Below, piece after piece: positions 1 to 12,167 of a DNA stretch of 64,000 nt; the first letter of the stretch is position 1; every line of letters begins with the position of its first letter. The notes under the pieces were generated by a model. It saw only the letters and a program-made list of their open reading frames with translations, searched no databases and was not told the DNA's origin. Source of the stretch: Serripes groenlandicus (taxonomy: Eukaryota; Mollusca; Bivalvia; Cardiida; Cardiidae); assembly GCA_031761405.1 (NCBI GenBank), contig JASEVX010000003.1, positions 145,653,527 through 145,717,526 of the forward strand, read 5' to 3'. The position numbers and the translations under genes are program-made.

Positions 1-1548
1 TCAAGCCTTGTTTTCGCTTTCCCTATTGGATAAATAAATATCCCGCGAAAAAATATCCAATATGTTGTCATTTTACAAAAGAATATAAGTAACATTTATT
101 GTTTATGGTGTTTATCGTATCAAAATAACACTACGTTGTGGTCAGTACATGCTTGGTTCTTTATTGCGTATTACAATATACACGGGAAACAACTCCTGTT
201 TTACTAAAGTAAACTTTCAAGGGATAGTTGATCTACTGTTGATGGACAATGTCATGTACTGTTACATTTATGCAGGCACTTATTCACATATGGATTTATA
301 ATCAATTCAGCGTTTTTTAAGAGATATCGACTTTCTTCTATGCAAAGATAGATTTACGTTGCATGTAAACACACGAACATGAGTTTGTAAAGTGTCCAGG
401 TTACAGTCAATTGGTGTTGATACTTTCGCTCAGTTTCTATTTCCTGATTTGAGGATGTATATGCTTAAAAGCCCAACCAATTAAATACACATTTCTATTA
501 ATTAAAAACAGTTTCGTTTTCAAGTAGGATGCAGTAAGTGTGTAAACGAAACAAAGTTAACTGAATATTGACCCTTTTCATTTTTCGTAACCCTTAACAC
601 ACTCTTAACCATGTTTTCTTTATACTTTCAACATCGTTGAATTGATTTAATGTTTGGCGTGTTCATGTGAACCCGACTTTTAGTTCTCCTGAGTATATGC
701 TCTGGTGTATGTATCGCCACTACGTTAACTTATATATGACATCTCAGACACAGATGAATTACAATAATTGCATGAAAAACTAACGCTGATAATGTCAGAT
801 TCTCCTGCAGCTTCCTATATAATTGGTGTCGATTTTAGCGTAATGGTTACCTTGAATTGTATACCACATTCACAAAAGACGAATTTAATAGCCCAACGTG
901 TAACAAGGATATTATTGTTAACAACTTCGGAAAAACACTCTGCTGTTAACATAAATGAGGGAAAGTTAAACCAAATGATAACCTTCAAGAGGAACGAATT
1001 ACATAGAGAACAGCTTCAAAATAAGTGTACAGAACTCTACTTTATATTCAAACAAACTATATAAGATGAAAATGTGGTTCACAAAATAAATGAGTTTATG
1101 CACCTATTAAAACACGCTGGGTCTTGTTTGATGAAACAGTATTCTGGAAAACGTAGCCCATCAATATATCATCAAGAGTTGTGGGATGACAAGTGCGATC
1201 GTTTGAAAAGCATTAAATATAAAAAAAATACGGAATTTTCGTTTCACAAATTCACAATAAAACTATAGGGTGTTTATTGAACAGAAACATATATTCAAAA
1301 ACATTTGCAAATTTAAACTATCTGATCTGCGATGTAGACGTCGGGATAATCTGATTAAAGATAGAAAAAAACCAATTAGTGTTCTCTGAAACAATTAAAC
1401 ACGCGAGAGTGAAACGTTCAGAAGAGAATCCTATATCTGGTGATCAATGATTGTACTACTATACCGAACTGTTTTCGCTAATACGAACGACGTTAACGTT
1501 GCAGATATAACGTCACGTGATCAACCTGGCTAAGATAATTCGGACTGT
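1..1548. other. unannotated AT-rich DNA
   Basis: I see no gene, RNA or recognisable repeat here. Short open frames at 768-1064 and 1074-1268 (+) have no recognisable domain and are typical of chance frames in AT-rich DNA. Confidence 0.6.
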
Positions 1549-1632
1549 TTGAACGGTCAACTTACTGAAGAGGAAATAGTAGCAAGTATAACCTCTTTAA
1601 ATGGAAAGTTTCTCTCGGTTAAGATGGTATAA
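1549..1632 (+). pseudogene. non-LTR retrotransposon (LINE) RT fragment
   Basis: A 28-codon frame reads LNGQLTEEEIVASITSLNGK and continues to a stop at 1630. In jockey/CR1-like LINEs the segment just before the first RT motif typically has an I-T-x-E-E-I...S-L-K-x-G-K-S pattern, which this resembles. The expected continuation (DGI, then the insertion-site tryptophan and HKKG block) is not readable downstream, so this is at best a small decayed piece. The call rests on one short match by eye and could be chance. Confidence 0.3.
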
Positions 1633-2336
1633 CCATCGAAATGTTTAATGTTTTAGGCATTATATTAACATATTCAAACAAAGCGCCGATGGCACAGTAG
1701 GCGATCGTGTAAAAATTCCTGAAAAGTAACAAGTAGTATCTCGGTGTAGGCCTTGCGATTTTCAATATAAATAGGCGTATACGATAATGCTCGATCTCCA
1801 ACTCAATTCGGCTACACTTTCAGCATCGATTGCTTATTGACACTAGAACGTACAGACGTGTCTAACTTGTACACTGCATGACATCGAGTCCTTAAACCCT
1901 TTGTAAACCAGTCTTATCATTTAGACGCTTTCATATATTGCAACAACTACAAAATAAAGCGTTTTCAATATTGCGGTTTAAGAACAATCGATAACCATTC
2001 TCGCGAGCTATTTATAAAACCTTTTTTGAATGTCCAATGTGTCGAGGTGTTTTGAGAGTACTTTGCATGGCAGCTAGAACGCGCAATGATATGTATTACC
2101 TGCCCAAACATAGGAAAGATACTATTGACATAATTTAACTCTATGTAGATATTATCTCAATAAATCTCAAATCTTAGTATCAATCCGGTACCAAAGTAAC
2201 CCTGACATGATTATTATTAATCGTGGCTCTGTATCACTGATGGAACTATATAGTTGGCGGTTTAATGGATGTAGGTTAATTGGTTTGCTGTAAGGAATAA
2301 AAAGTCAACGGGCTGTTCAAAACTGACTATGTAATT
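1633..2336. other. unannotated DNA
   Basis: Nothing recognisable. The minus-strand open frame at 1619-1801 is short and has no domain signature. Confidence 0.5.
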
Positions 2337-2359
2337 TTGTTGTTGTTGTTGTTGTTGTT
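2337..2359 (+). repeat. (TTG)n microsatellite
   Basis: About eight uninterrupted TTG trinucleotides. Confidence 0.9.
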
Positions 2360-2370
2360 TCTGTTAGCAT

Positions 2371-2398
2371 TGTGGCGATTGTCAACCCAATCGCCACA
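2371..2398. repeat. perfect 11-bp stem-loop
   Basis: The arm tgtggcgattg (2371-2381) is followed, after a 6-nt loop, by its exact reverse complement caatcgccaca (2388-2398). It lies just after the TTG microsatellite. No poly-T or coding context suggests a terminator; it may be an end of a small foldback element. Confidence 0.6.
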
Positions 2399-2714
2399 AA
2401 AACACTTTTTTACCAAGACTTTAACAGTGGCTATACCTAGTGACCTCAACGAAAACTTTATCTCTCCTATACATAATCAAATTACTGAAGTGCTGACGGC
2501 ATGGGGGCTGTAAGAAGGTTGGAGAAGTAGGGAAATTGTGAAATTAAATAACAATTACAGCTTATGTTTATGTTTTTATTGTTAAGAAGTTGAAAGATCA
2601 TAACAAAAATAGTAAATATTATGAAACTGCCAATTTGAAAACAGAAGGACCTTGTTGGCGCTATATCGCTTACTTCAAAATGCACCCTCCAGAGTGTTAT
2701 CAAGACATTCCTTC

Positions 2715-3010
2715 ATTTGGCATAGTGCCCACAGTTGCCAGTCTTGTTTAAAATCTAAAATAGCATTTGACTCTATATAGTCAAATGCTTTTTTCTTTTT
2801 TTTTTTTAAACAAGACTGGCACCTGTTATAGTGCCCTTTTTTATTACCCGATATGACCCATATTCGAACATGGAATAGATATCATCAATTCAAACATTCT
2901 GACAAAGTTTCAAGCTACTGAATGTTAACAAGATTTCCCTTCAATTTGGCTTAGTGACCTTGTTTCTGACCCAATATGACCCATATTCGAACTTGACTTG
3001 AAAGCATTAA
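2715..3010 (+). repeat. degenerate two-unit interspersed repeat, mollusc type
   Basis: Two units about 130 bp apart share 'agtg(c/a)cc...atatgacccatattcgaac' (gacccatattcgaac near 2848 and near 2980). The pattern of a '(t)gaccc' block, 'ttcgaac', then 'gatatcatcaa...acattctgac' matches my memory of a very abundant bivalve repeat; the family assignment is from memory. A foldback insertion at 2736-2821 interrupts the first unit. Confidence 0.5.
2736..2821. repeat. nested double hairpin (foldback)
   Basis: Outer arms tgccagtcttgttta (2736-2750) and taaacaagactggca (2807-2821) are exact reverse complements. Inside them agcatttgact (2762-2772) and agtcaaatgct (2779-2789) form a second perfect 11-bp stem. 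Two concentric stems in 86 bp indicate a small foldback insertion in the surrounding repeat. Confidence 0.75.
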
Positions 3011-3136
3011 GACATACATGTTGATATCCATATCTTTCTGTGGAGACATAAGGCATATTCCTGTAAGCATTTTCTTCGCCATTGATGATCTTCAGTCGTA
3101 CTTCACGAGGCCAAAAGTTGAAATTCTTTCATCGAA

Positions 3137-3659
3137 CTCGCAACTTGTCACCAAATATGTAATCGCTATCCAACGAATTGTGTGGGCTTGACTTCCTTAA
3201 TCAAGTCCTCAATGGTTGACTTGGCGGTTAGATAATGGTGATACACCACCTCGTGTATTCCTCTATATTCGATTCACACCAGGAGTGTATCGTTCGATGG
3301 CAAGTCTTCCCTTATAAAGTTTACCGACTCGTCGTTAAATGCTTTATCAACTGGCGGGAACAGTACGAATGTCGTAGTAGCCCGCTGCTGAAGTGAGCTC
3401 GCAACTTGTCACCAAAAATGTAATCGCTATCCAACGAATTGTGTGGGATTGACTTCCTTAATCAAGTCATCAATGGTTGACTTGTCGGTTAGATAATGGT
3501 GATACACCACCTCGTGTATTCCTCCAGTATTCGATTCACACCAGGAGTGTATCGTCCGATGGCAAGTATTCCCTTATAAAGTTTACCGACTCGTCGTTAA
3601 ATGCTTTATCAACTGGCGGGAACAGTACGAATGTCGTAGTAGCCCGCTGCTGAAGTGAG
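3137..3659. repeat. tandem duplication, 261 bp x 2
   Basis: The segment beginning ctcgcaacttgtcacc at 3137 recurs at 3398 (period 261). Both copies end in cgctgctgaagtgag (second copy ends at 3659). A handful of substitutions separate them (for example cttgtcggtt versus cttggcggtt). The duplicated segment is the 3' part of the hAT-like relic annotated separately. Confidence 0.9.
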
Positions 3660-3893
3660 GTAAATTGTTTGAGAAATTCTTGGAGCAGATGATCCAATAA
3701 TGCGATGTTATAACAGACTTATAATATTCCTTCGGAGTATCATCGGGATTGTTGTATCGGCGTGTCTGTCGGCTACATAAACCGGTATAGTAGGTACTAT
3801 ACCGATGGATTCACCAATAGCCGCAGCTCCCTGAAACGCCTTCTGTTTCAGTACCGGTGACATGATCAGGACTGGAAACGGACTCGAGATCAA
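3160..3893 (-). pseudogene. hAT-superfamily transposase relic
   Basis: Read on the minus strand, the piece at 3893-3708 contains AIGESIGIVPTIP, then in shifted frames a DTPKEYYKSVI-like stretch (near 3740-3700) and LLDHLLQEFLKQFTSLQQRA (near 3690-3630), continuing to FNDESVNFIREYLPSDD. In hAT transposases of the ZMYM/52-kDa-repressor-like type, the region before the C-terminal dimerisation domain reads A-x-x-G...PTIPR...EYY...P-x-LDHL...RF, which fits by eye. Frames are broken by at least one frameshift and in-frame stops, and the 3' part is tandemly duplicated, so no functional transposase is encoded. No terminal inverted repeats were located. The exact hAT subfamily is uncertain. Confidence 0.5.
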
Positions 3894-4016
3894 TCAGCGT
3901 ATTATTTTCTAAAGTTTATATATTAAAAAATTAAATAAATAAATTGCATCGACATGTGATGAGTTTCCTTGGATACTATAAAAGAATAAGAACAAAATAG
4001 TGGAGTTGGGAACGTC

Positions 4017-4030
4017 GGGGGGGGGGGGGG
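4017..4030 (+). repeat. poly-G tract (14 G)
   Basis: Uninterrupted run of 14 G, directly followed by C and GGG, at the left edge of a short duplicated motif. Confidence 0.85.
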
Positions 4031-4033
4031 CGG

Positions 4034-4153
4034 GCACGGGACCTATGGGCCCCCGCTAAATCCGCTACTGCATTTGTTACAGGGCTTCTTTATTTACCAT
4101 TACATTTTCGTCGCACGGGCCCTACGGCCTCCTGTAAATCCGCCACTGCATAT
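4034..4153 (+). repeat. 79-bp spaced direct repeat
   Basis: A roughly 41-bp motif beginning gcacggg and ending taaatccg(c/t)(c/t)actgcat occurs at 4034-4075 and again at 4113-4153 with several substitutions. Origin unknown; it could be the edge of a mobile element. Confidence 0.6.
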
Positions 4154-4159
4154 GTCACG

Positions 4160-6762
4160 CGCGATTTCTTAGTACTTTTCCGTTCCACATAGCGAAAACG
4201 TCAATAAGCTTCAATATTATTCCTCTCGACGCAATAATTTCTAATGCATTTGTTAAACTTATATTGGAATACTCACGCCTCAATTTTTTCACTGATGTTC
4301 CAATAACATTATAATTATCTTTTTGAGGTAGATCTTGAAATTTTAAATGCAGTTTGTTGATTCCATGATGAACTATTTTTCTCACGCAGTCTCGCCCAAA
4401 AATGCGTTGTTTGGTGTTAACAGCCAACTCCGACAAACATGGTTTTACTATTATACTCTGGGCTAATGGCCTTATATTGCAATAAAATTAATGTGATACA
4501 TTATGGAAAACCTTTATCAACAAAACGTTAGTTATTGTAAAGACTTGTAAACAGTGTGACAAACGGAGAAGACGGTCACTATGGGCTATTTCTTCTAGTG
4601 TAACAATGTTTTCAAAGGAGGCCTGTCGGAAAGGGTGTCAAAATGCGTCTATATTCGGGAAAAGGTTATACTATAAGGCCTGAGTTTTTGTTAACGCTCC
4701 TATCTGCGATTAAATGACATGTGTGCTATATTTCAAGACAATGGTGTATTTATGTGATCTTGAAAAGTCTTCATTTTATGAGCAATCGATATGTTTAAGA
4801 ACGTTGAGGACCACTTATTTCCCCATTTTCTTTTTGTTTGTTTTCAAGTGGGAAAATATTCTAGGTACATGTTGAACTGTTAGCAATTTAATATTAAGAT
4901 TAGATTAACCAATAGTTGGCCAATCTGTGGAATGTGATATTATTTTGGCACGTGATGAAAATATTTTAGACTCGTTTACCCTGGACTTTCTGATGTTCTC
5001 ACCGGCAGTAGGTGATATTGACCGCGGTATGCGATCCTGTTCCGTCGCTCACAACTCCTCAATAGAGAAGAAAGGAAAACCCGTATTAATTGTTTACCGG
5101 CTGCTTTACTAGAAATTTGAGTCAAACCTTACTAGTAAACCGCCCATGTATAGCTGTTTCAACTTAGTATAGTATGTCAACCAAAGGTAAGAATGTCAGT
5201 AAAACACTTTATATCATTAGAACTCTTTAATAATCGACTAATTTTAGACCACTTGGTCTTTATCAAGATTTAAAAAAATATACAAAAAGAAATTATTGTG
5301 TCGAAGAGATCAAGTTTTGATGAGGAGACGTCGTCAGGACATTATGAAGTCAGTTCCGTCGCGGCGTCATGCAATTCCCGTATTTCTCCATCTGCTGAAA
5401 TGCGACACTCCATGGATAAATGTATCTTCCCTGTTTTATATTTGACTAAATGTGTTCTAATGAGGGTGAATACACACACAACTGAATTTCCAAGAACTCG
5501 CATAGCACGAGACGTTTACACATGGTACATCACTACATGTTTCATAATAACGGCATTTCAAACATGTGTGCATTGCCTACTGGGAAGTAAAAAGGGTGCT
5601 CGTCGTAAGTTGATATGAGTAAAGCATAAGTATTGCACTGGGATGACGATATCTTCAAAGTCACCGTTAATTCAACTCACCGTTCTTAAGGTGTCTGTCT
5701 GCGCGCGACATCAACACGTCAACATAGATGAATACGTCTCTCAAACACGCATAACCGATTTGACACGGCAGCATAAACAATAAGCTAGGTAAGCCATATG
5801 TTCCTAAAACGGTTGCATGAGGTCACTTTAACTAAACGTCTCAACGTTTTCGTGCAACTACCTCATTTTAATTGTTGCCAGAGCCGTCTGTAATAAGACA
5901 ACAGTATTCATATAAATTTGATTAAAGGTAAACATAAGCATGCATGTCATGAGATTTAAAAAACCATTTACATTCAATAATATCTAGCAACGGGAGATAA
6001 CTTGCTTTTTTATTTTCCATCAAAATATATCGCATATGAAAGTATGCATGCCTTTTCAAAATTGTTTAGGAGACCGATTTGTCTATTTCCTAGATTTCAT
6101 TTCATAATGTCGTATTCTTTATCGTATGCTTACAAGACTAGCTTCCACTGAACCACTTATAAACCCTAAGTACATTACATGGAAGTAACAGACAAGTCAA
6201 TGCTCGTAAGAAAGGGCATTTTAATGGCAATGTAAACAATTAAAATGAATCGTCAGTGTTTCAGCCGCGACACACAAAAACTACAATTGCCACACATTTC
6301 AAAACATAATCAGTGTTCGTATTCTGTGACTCATATATCGGAGAAAATAAATCACATAAACCGTTTGAAGTACAAAGTGGACTATGTATCTATGTATAGC
6401 TGTAAATGACAGATTGGCATTTCCGTCTGAATATGAACCCAAGCCCAACCCGGACGAGATTTGCATGTGCTATACACAATAAAGACTGTCGATGAATGTA
6501 AATACAATACGACGTGTACACCGAGACGACGTATTCCTTTGGTGAATATATTCAATCTTTGTAGGAGTGGTTTCTCGTGGTATTGAATATTTCATAATTA
6601 TTTGACATCTCATGAAACGTTTATTTCCCAAATGAGACCCTGAGACAAAGAATTATTGAGAGTAAGACAGTTTTCAGAACTGTGTATAGCTTTTTCTCCG
6701 AGAAAGGAATTCTAAGGGCACTTAAACAGTGTGTTGTAAAGGTCGGAGGGTCATGATATATA
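4160..6762. other. unannotated DNA
   Basis: No recognisable gene or repeat. Open frames at 4155-4436 (-), 4927-5112 (+) and 5298-5618 (+) have no domain I recognise, no supporting splice or promoter context and ordinary AT-rich composition. Confidence 0.5.
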
Positions 6763-6812
6763 TATGAGGGGTGGCCCAAAACTAATAGGACATTTTTAGT
6801 AACGTTTTTATT
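6763..6812 (+). mobile_element. possible mariner-like inverted-repeat remnant
   Basis: The stretch tatgaggggtggcccaaaa followed by ctaataggacattttta resembles the 5' terminal repeat of some Tc1/mariner elements (TA, then a gaggg...caaaa-x-taat...gac pattern). No transposase frame or partner repeat was found nearby, so this would be a solitary end. Assignment is from memory and weak. Confidence 0.25.
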
Positions 6813-6879
6813 AGTTGGTACACATTGACGAAATTTATATCATATGTTTATTTGTCTTTGTTCTACTTAATGGCGCCTT

Positions 6880-8105
6880 TAAATTGTTTAGATCATCTGA
6901 ACCAACGGCTCAATGTGATCTATTCTGGTCACTCTCTGTCCGTTGTCCGTCCGTTGTCTGTCGTCAATGTTTAGCTTTAAACATCATCTCCTCCTTAACC
7001 ACAGGACCAATTTCAACCAAACTTCACAGGAATGTTCCTTTGGTGTGCCTCTTTCAAAATTCCATTGAGAACTTTGTTTGCTGCGGCATCATAAAGGGGG
7101 CAGAATGTCCAAACTTTAAAAATCTTCTCCTCTGAATCTGCTTGTCAGATTCCAATATAATTTGGTAGAAATATTCTTTGAGTGAGCTTCTACAAAGATT
7201 GTTGAAGGCATGCCGATCCTTGTCTGATACTAAGACAATTTAATAGGAACCTTACTTCAGTGATCCTCGACTTAATTTGTTCAAGCCGTATTGATTGGTT
7301 ACAACATCATAGCAACCAGGCGTCATCACAAAAGGGGTAAATTGAATTTTTAGCTACAAGTGACTTTTAGCTTTAAACATCATCTCCTCCTTAACCACAG
7401 GACCAATTTCAAAAAGAAAATCAGAAAAGGGGCAAAATGACAACATTTGGAAATTCTGTTTTGTCGAAAGTCCTTGTCTGATATTAAGGACATTGAATAG
7501 GAATCTAACTTCAGTTATCTTCTACTTAATTTGTTCCAGCCGTATTGGTTGGTTACAAAATTATAGCTACCACGCATCATCACAAAAAGGGTAAATTAAA
7601 CGTTTAGCTACAAATAACAACTCCTACCATTCCACTCGACCAATTTCAAGTTAACTTCACAGGAATGTGCCTTTGTTGGTCCTCTTTCAAAATTGTTCAA
7701 AGACTTACATTCTGTGTAAGACTTTGGTTGATGCGGCATCAGAAATTGAGAAAAAAACACCTGAAAAATCCTTTTCCTCCATAATCCGCTCATCAGATTC
7801 CAAGATAATTTGGCAGATATGTTCTTTGAGTGACCCTCTATAAAAACTGTTTAAGCCATATTGATTTCGTTGACAAACAGGGCAGCAAGGGACAAATTTA
7901 AAATTCCATTCTTATTAAAGTTCTTTTTAGATTTTAAGATATAAATGGCTTTTACTGATAAGCTATTTCTTTAACAGTATCCACTCCTTGCAGTTTCAAT
8001 TGCACTCCTGATCAAATTGTCACAGATATTTACAGTTAAATATTTGCTACTAATTTACTATCATTCAGGTGATCCATTTAGGGCCATCTTGCCCCTCTTG
8101 TTAAT
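6880..8105 (+). repeat. long interspersed repeat, mollusc type
   Basis: This region starts near 'atcatctgaaccaacggctc' with ggtcactctctgtccg following, and ends in 'caggtgatcc...gggccatcttgcccctcttgtt' (about 8068-8102). Those two ends match a very common bivalve repeat as I remember it. Inside, a module tttagctttaaacatcatct... occurs at about 6969-7015 and 7368-7413, with a third diverged copy from about 7595, giving roughly 350-bp internal periodicity. No frame survives. Class (DNA element or other) is not determined. Confidence 0.55.
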
Positions 8106-8411
8106 ATTGTCATTAGTGTAGTTATAAATCGTTGTCATAGAAGCGAGTTGATGCATAGACGGGCCACATCGTAATTTTACTAGAAAGAAACAATTTAAAT
8201 TGTGTATATATCAAGTACATTGTACACACCGACAGAAGATAACGTAAATGTGCATGACATTAATTTGTTGTTATGTTGCTCTAATAACAAAGGTTTAATG
8301 TTGTTGTTCCATGATTACCATCATAATATTAAAATTGCTTAGCGACCTGAAGAACCTCACGTACCAAATGACGTCGAATGAAAAATTGAAAATTACTATA
8401 TAGTAAAATTA
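8106..8411. other. unannotated DNA
   Basis: Nothing recognisable between the long repeat and the SINE. Confidence 0.5.
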
Positions 8412-8422
8412 TATAACAACGT

Positions 8423-8711
8423 TGATTGAATGGGGTTAAACGCTGTTTTTAACAATTTCTCAGTTATATCACGGCTGCCAGTTCACCTACTCATGCATTT
8501 CCTGGTCTCACGCCAGTACTCCACACAACAATCTTTCCAAGCAACTGGCTGCTTTTCCACATAGACTTAGCCCATTGGTGGAAGACGAATGACGCATGTC
8601 GCATTGACTTGTGTCAATCGTCGGAAAGAAAGTTGGCCGAGTCGGGATTCGAACTCCCAACCCCTGGATTGACAGCCCGCGTCGCTACCGACTGAGCTAC
8701 CGGGGCTCGGC
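8423..8711 (-). mobile_element. tRNA-derived SINE with target-site duplication
   Basis: On the minus strand the element begins with a tRNA-like head (gccccggtagctcagtcgg near 8707-8689, an A-box; gagttcgaatc near 8650, a B-box) and ends in a core whose plus-strand form is ttctcagttatatcacggc. The same core is in the elements at 33.7 and 56.0 kb. Direct repeats tataacaacgt flank it exactly at 8412-8422 and 8712-8722, the footprint of LINE-mediated insertion. The tRNA-like part does not fold into a complete cloverleaf, so I do not call it a tRNA gene. Confidence 0.8.
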
Positions 8712-8722
8712 TATAACAACGT

Positions 8723-9612
8723 AGACAAAAACCAAAATTATCTTTGGAAATGATGATGCAGTGGAGTTCACCAGGCGTCAAGCTGTCAATAGTACTTTTT
8801 ATGGCTAGGGAAGAAAAATCAGTGGGAAACTTATGTCACTTGAATGAGCGCCAGTTCTGACGTTGAAAGGAATAGTGTCAGTGTCGTTTTTCACCAAAAG
8901 AGAATTGTCATTTGTTTCACATCATCTGTTACGCATTTCGGTGATCAGCGATAATGGAATGTCTTTTAGCAATAACTACTGGGAAAAGTGATACAAAATG
9001 TGTGATAATACAGCTGTTATTAAAATATTTATTTACGTTTTCAAACCAAATTGTTTCGTTTCAAACGGCGACGCCAGAATGACGTTACTACTGTGGCTCG
9101 CTCACGTGGTATTTACATTTTTTTTAATCTCACAGAAGTTTAATTTCAAGTGATTATTCAAATTGTTGTCATGTATGTAAGAGAAATGTGGACTTTTGAT
9201 AATAAGAAAATGGGTTAATTTTCTACAGCTTGATTTATGTCGAAATTATAACAGGGGTACCCGGATCACCTCTCGTACAAGAGTACTTTGTTATCTTTGC
9301 AGAAAAACAATGTCGGTCCTGACTAAATATCGTTTAAGATACACACACATGGTCGCTAGAGTTTAATACAGCAACGTTTATAAAGAAGATTTACGTACAG
9401 AACTAGCGTTATCAGATTAGTTTTCCAAGAGCTATAAAACACACCACCGTCACTGCGTTGATCAATGCTATTTGTGTGTACACGTTCAACTGTCAATCGT
9501 GTTGAATTGATATTAATGTGCTTCACAAACACCCATATAAAAACAGAGACATTCCATCAAAGTATTTCGGCAACCGACCGATACTACAGCATATAGAACG
9601 CGGTAGCAATAT
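8723..9612. other. unannotated DNA
   Basis: No recognisable feature. Confidence 0.5.
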
Positions 9613-9632
9613 AAAAAAAAAAAAAAAAAAAA
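9613..9632 (+). repeat. poly-A tract (20 A)
   Basis: Uninterrupted A run. No retrotransposon body was recognised upstream of it, so it is not assigned as a retroelement tail. Confidence 0.8.
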
Positions 9633-9924
9633 TTCACATTTGAAACAACAGCAAGCATACGAAGGTCGGGTTCACACAAACAGCCTTGGATGCGAAAACA
9701 GGCGAGAGCTTTAAAGTTAAAAGTCGTGAATAATAAATGAAACAGATTGTACTTCAGTCGTGTTACAGAAATGCTAACCGTAGCTAACGCTAACAAATAT
9801 CGATAGGGATCTGTCATCGCTAGCTATCTGATCCACATGATCAATACTTCAGTCAAACACGTGGTATGCACATAGAAGCAAATAATTACATTATGATGAA
9901 TTATGCACATCATTACTTTTAGCA

Positions 9925-9993
9925 TTTTGATCAAAGAAAAGATTATATTCAAGGTAGATTTTGATCAAAGAAAAGATCATATTCAAGGTAGAT
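9925..9993 (+). repeat. 34-bp tandem duplication
   Basis: The unit ttgatcaaagaaaagat... through caaggtagat occurs twice in tandem (gatcaaag at 9929 and 9963) with one clear difference (attat/atcat). Confidence 0.9.
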
Positions 9994-10285
9994 GTTAAGT
10001 TATATATATCCTTAACTGGACAATGCAAAAACTTGAAACGTATAGGAGTTAGGTTCATGAATCAGTATTTGTGATTGTAGAACAGTTATGAAGTTGGGCA
10101 CGCAATATCTTTATCAAAATGATGTAGAAGTACATGGTAATGCCGTATTCATACTCGATATAAATGATAGACAAACAACTTTGAACTTGCGCCAACAGTT
10201 TCTACTCTTTTGAGTCGATTTTATTTGGTTTAAAGGCATACGCGGGATTTGCCACTGCGCATCACATCTGCGCAACTTTGACGGG

Positions 10286-10347
10286 TGCCAGTGAATTCAT
10301 AACCTGTATATATTGGTGAATTCGTACCCTGGTATAAGTGAATTCGT
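10286..10347 (+). repeat. three short degenerate repeats
   Basis: Three copies of 'agtgaattc(a/g)ta(a/c)cc' or close variants with loose spacers ((c)cagtgaattcataacc, tggtgaattcgtaccc, aagtgaattcgtaacc). Confidence 0.6.
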
Positions 10348-10349
10348 AA

Positions 10350-12160
10350 CCTATCGTAAATGTTTATGTAACCTTTGTAATTTTTTCATTTATATTGCAG
10401 AATTTGTGTTTATAAAATATTTTTTATTATATTTTGATGTAATATTATTAATAAATAATTAAAAAGTTAAAGATTACGGCCATATAGTTGGCGGTTATGT
10501 GATAATTAACGAAGTGTCAGTTGTTAATTAGGTGTGATATACACTATAGTTTAGTTTCAATGACAATAAGGCCTTAGACTAAGATTGTAGCTGCCCATAG
10601 AACATACAGGTTGTGTTAGCAGAGTAGTTTCACTTTTGTTTTTGATTTGTGTGATCATCAGATGCTAAATCGATATGATGTGATCTAACGAGTCAATAAT
10701 TATGCAAGTTTTAATTATTTGTAAGTCTTTCACATATATATGTCTGTATATTGTTCGAAAGTACATATCTAGTATACCTGTATATTTTAATGGGAGTTTA
10801 CCTTACCGACAACGATATACTGTTATGTATTGATTGTGTATGAAGGCACTATATTTTGCCGAAAATGCCGATGTTTGAATAATGTACAACAACGCATATT
10901 TTTAAACCCATGGAAACATATCCTTTTTTGGCTCTTTTTACCTCAGTAAGATATGGCTTTTTGGCCTCATAAATTTATATTTATATAGTATTCTGTACAA
11001 TTATTGATGCCTTTCCAGCTGCACATACATAGAGCACCAAATTGAACAAAAGTTAGCTCCGAAAAAGACTTGAAAGTACAAAAAATGTATGCATACAAGC
11101 CAATTTGTTATTATTTAGACTTACAATACAATGCTCGAAAATTTGACTAAAGTTGACTAAATCGTCGTTTTTCGAAAGTACTCTACACAAAAATCTATCT
11201 CGGTGACCTATATATTTTTTCATATTAGTTTTTGCATTTGGGAGAGGAATACATAGTCCAAAGTACAAGAATTCATCAACGCTGTATCTATTTAGTAGCA
11301 TATGCCTTTAAGACATGTTTTGGGATTGTATAACCTTGCGTAATGCAACGGACATAATTATATATTTCAAAAGAATGTGGGTGCAGATGAAGCTGACCCG
11401 TGTAAATCCATTTCTGTATACGTGTATAGTGTCCACCATTAGACAAACCCGCTACATGTTCAAAGAAAGTCATTCCTATACGAAAGTGGTCTTTTTGTAT
11501 GTTTTTATTTGTCTGAAAATACAGAAATGATAAATACTCAAATATTTACCAAATTATGTGTTTTTCCGATGGTAAACATAATTATCACTGGAAACGAGAC
11601 AAAAGAATAATTGACACAGTACATTAATGAACAGTATGTAAATGTAATTAAAATAGTAACATAATTGAGTATCAATGATTACTTACAATAATAATATGCT
11701 ATAAACAGGCTAGTGTTAGTGTTTCCTCAAATGACACCTTTTATATTACAAATGGCGACTTTGCATAAAAGGGGAGTAACTCTGAAATATCTAAGTATCA
11801 GTCTCGACTATAAAGGGAGGTTAATATGCAAATGCCATTGTCAATAAACAATAATCATGTATCCCCCTTCTAGTCTTTCGTAATATAATGAAACAAAGGC
11901 TGTTGTGAAAATGAATTGCATCGTGTGCTATGAATTACAATGACTAGAGCCTTGACTTGGCAGAACAATGAAGCAAATATATCAGTAGACAATTTAAACA
12001 CAGAAATAATTACGAAGTCTGAGACGAACCGCGGTCTTATCAGATTCATAAGAAGTGTTTCGTGATAAGACATCTACATATCAAAGTCATTTTGCCAAAC
12101 AGGCTTTCTTGTGGGGTAACATGACTTTCGCAGAGGTGTGGTCTGTACAGACTGGCTTCG
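10350..12160. other. unannotated DNA
   Basis: No recognisable gene or repeat. Overlapping short frames at 11288-11530 lie on both strands and show no domain. Confidence 0.5.
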
Positions 12161-12167
12161 TGATGGG

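Noticed and set aside
768..1268. Two adjacent small genes
   Set aside because: AT-rich chance frames with no domain or expression signals.
4155..4436. 93-codon minus-strand gene
   Set aside because: No domain, no family resemblance and no splice or promoter support; it may be an unrecognised exon of the adjacent transposon relic, but I cannot show it.
5298..5618. 106-codon plus-strand gene
   Set aside because: The apparent start is a non-ATG codon; no recognisable domain.
8640..8707. tRNA gene on the minus strand
   Set aside because: A- and B-box match, but the T-stem and acceptor stem do not pair properly, and it is joined to a SINE core within target-site duplications.
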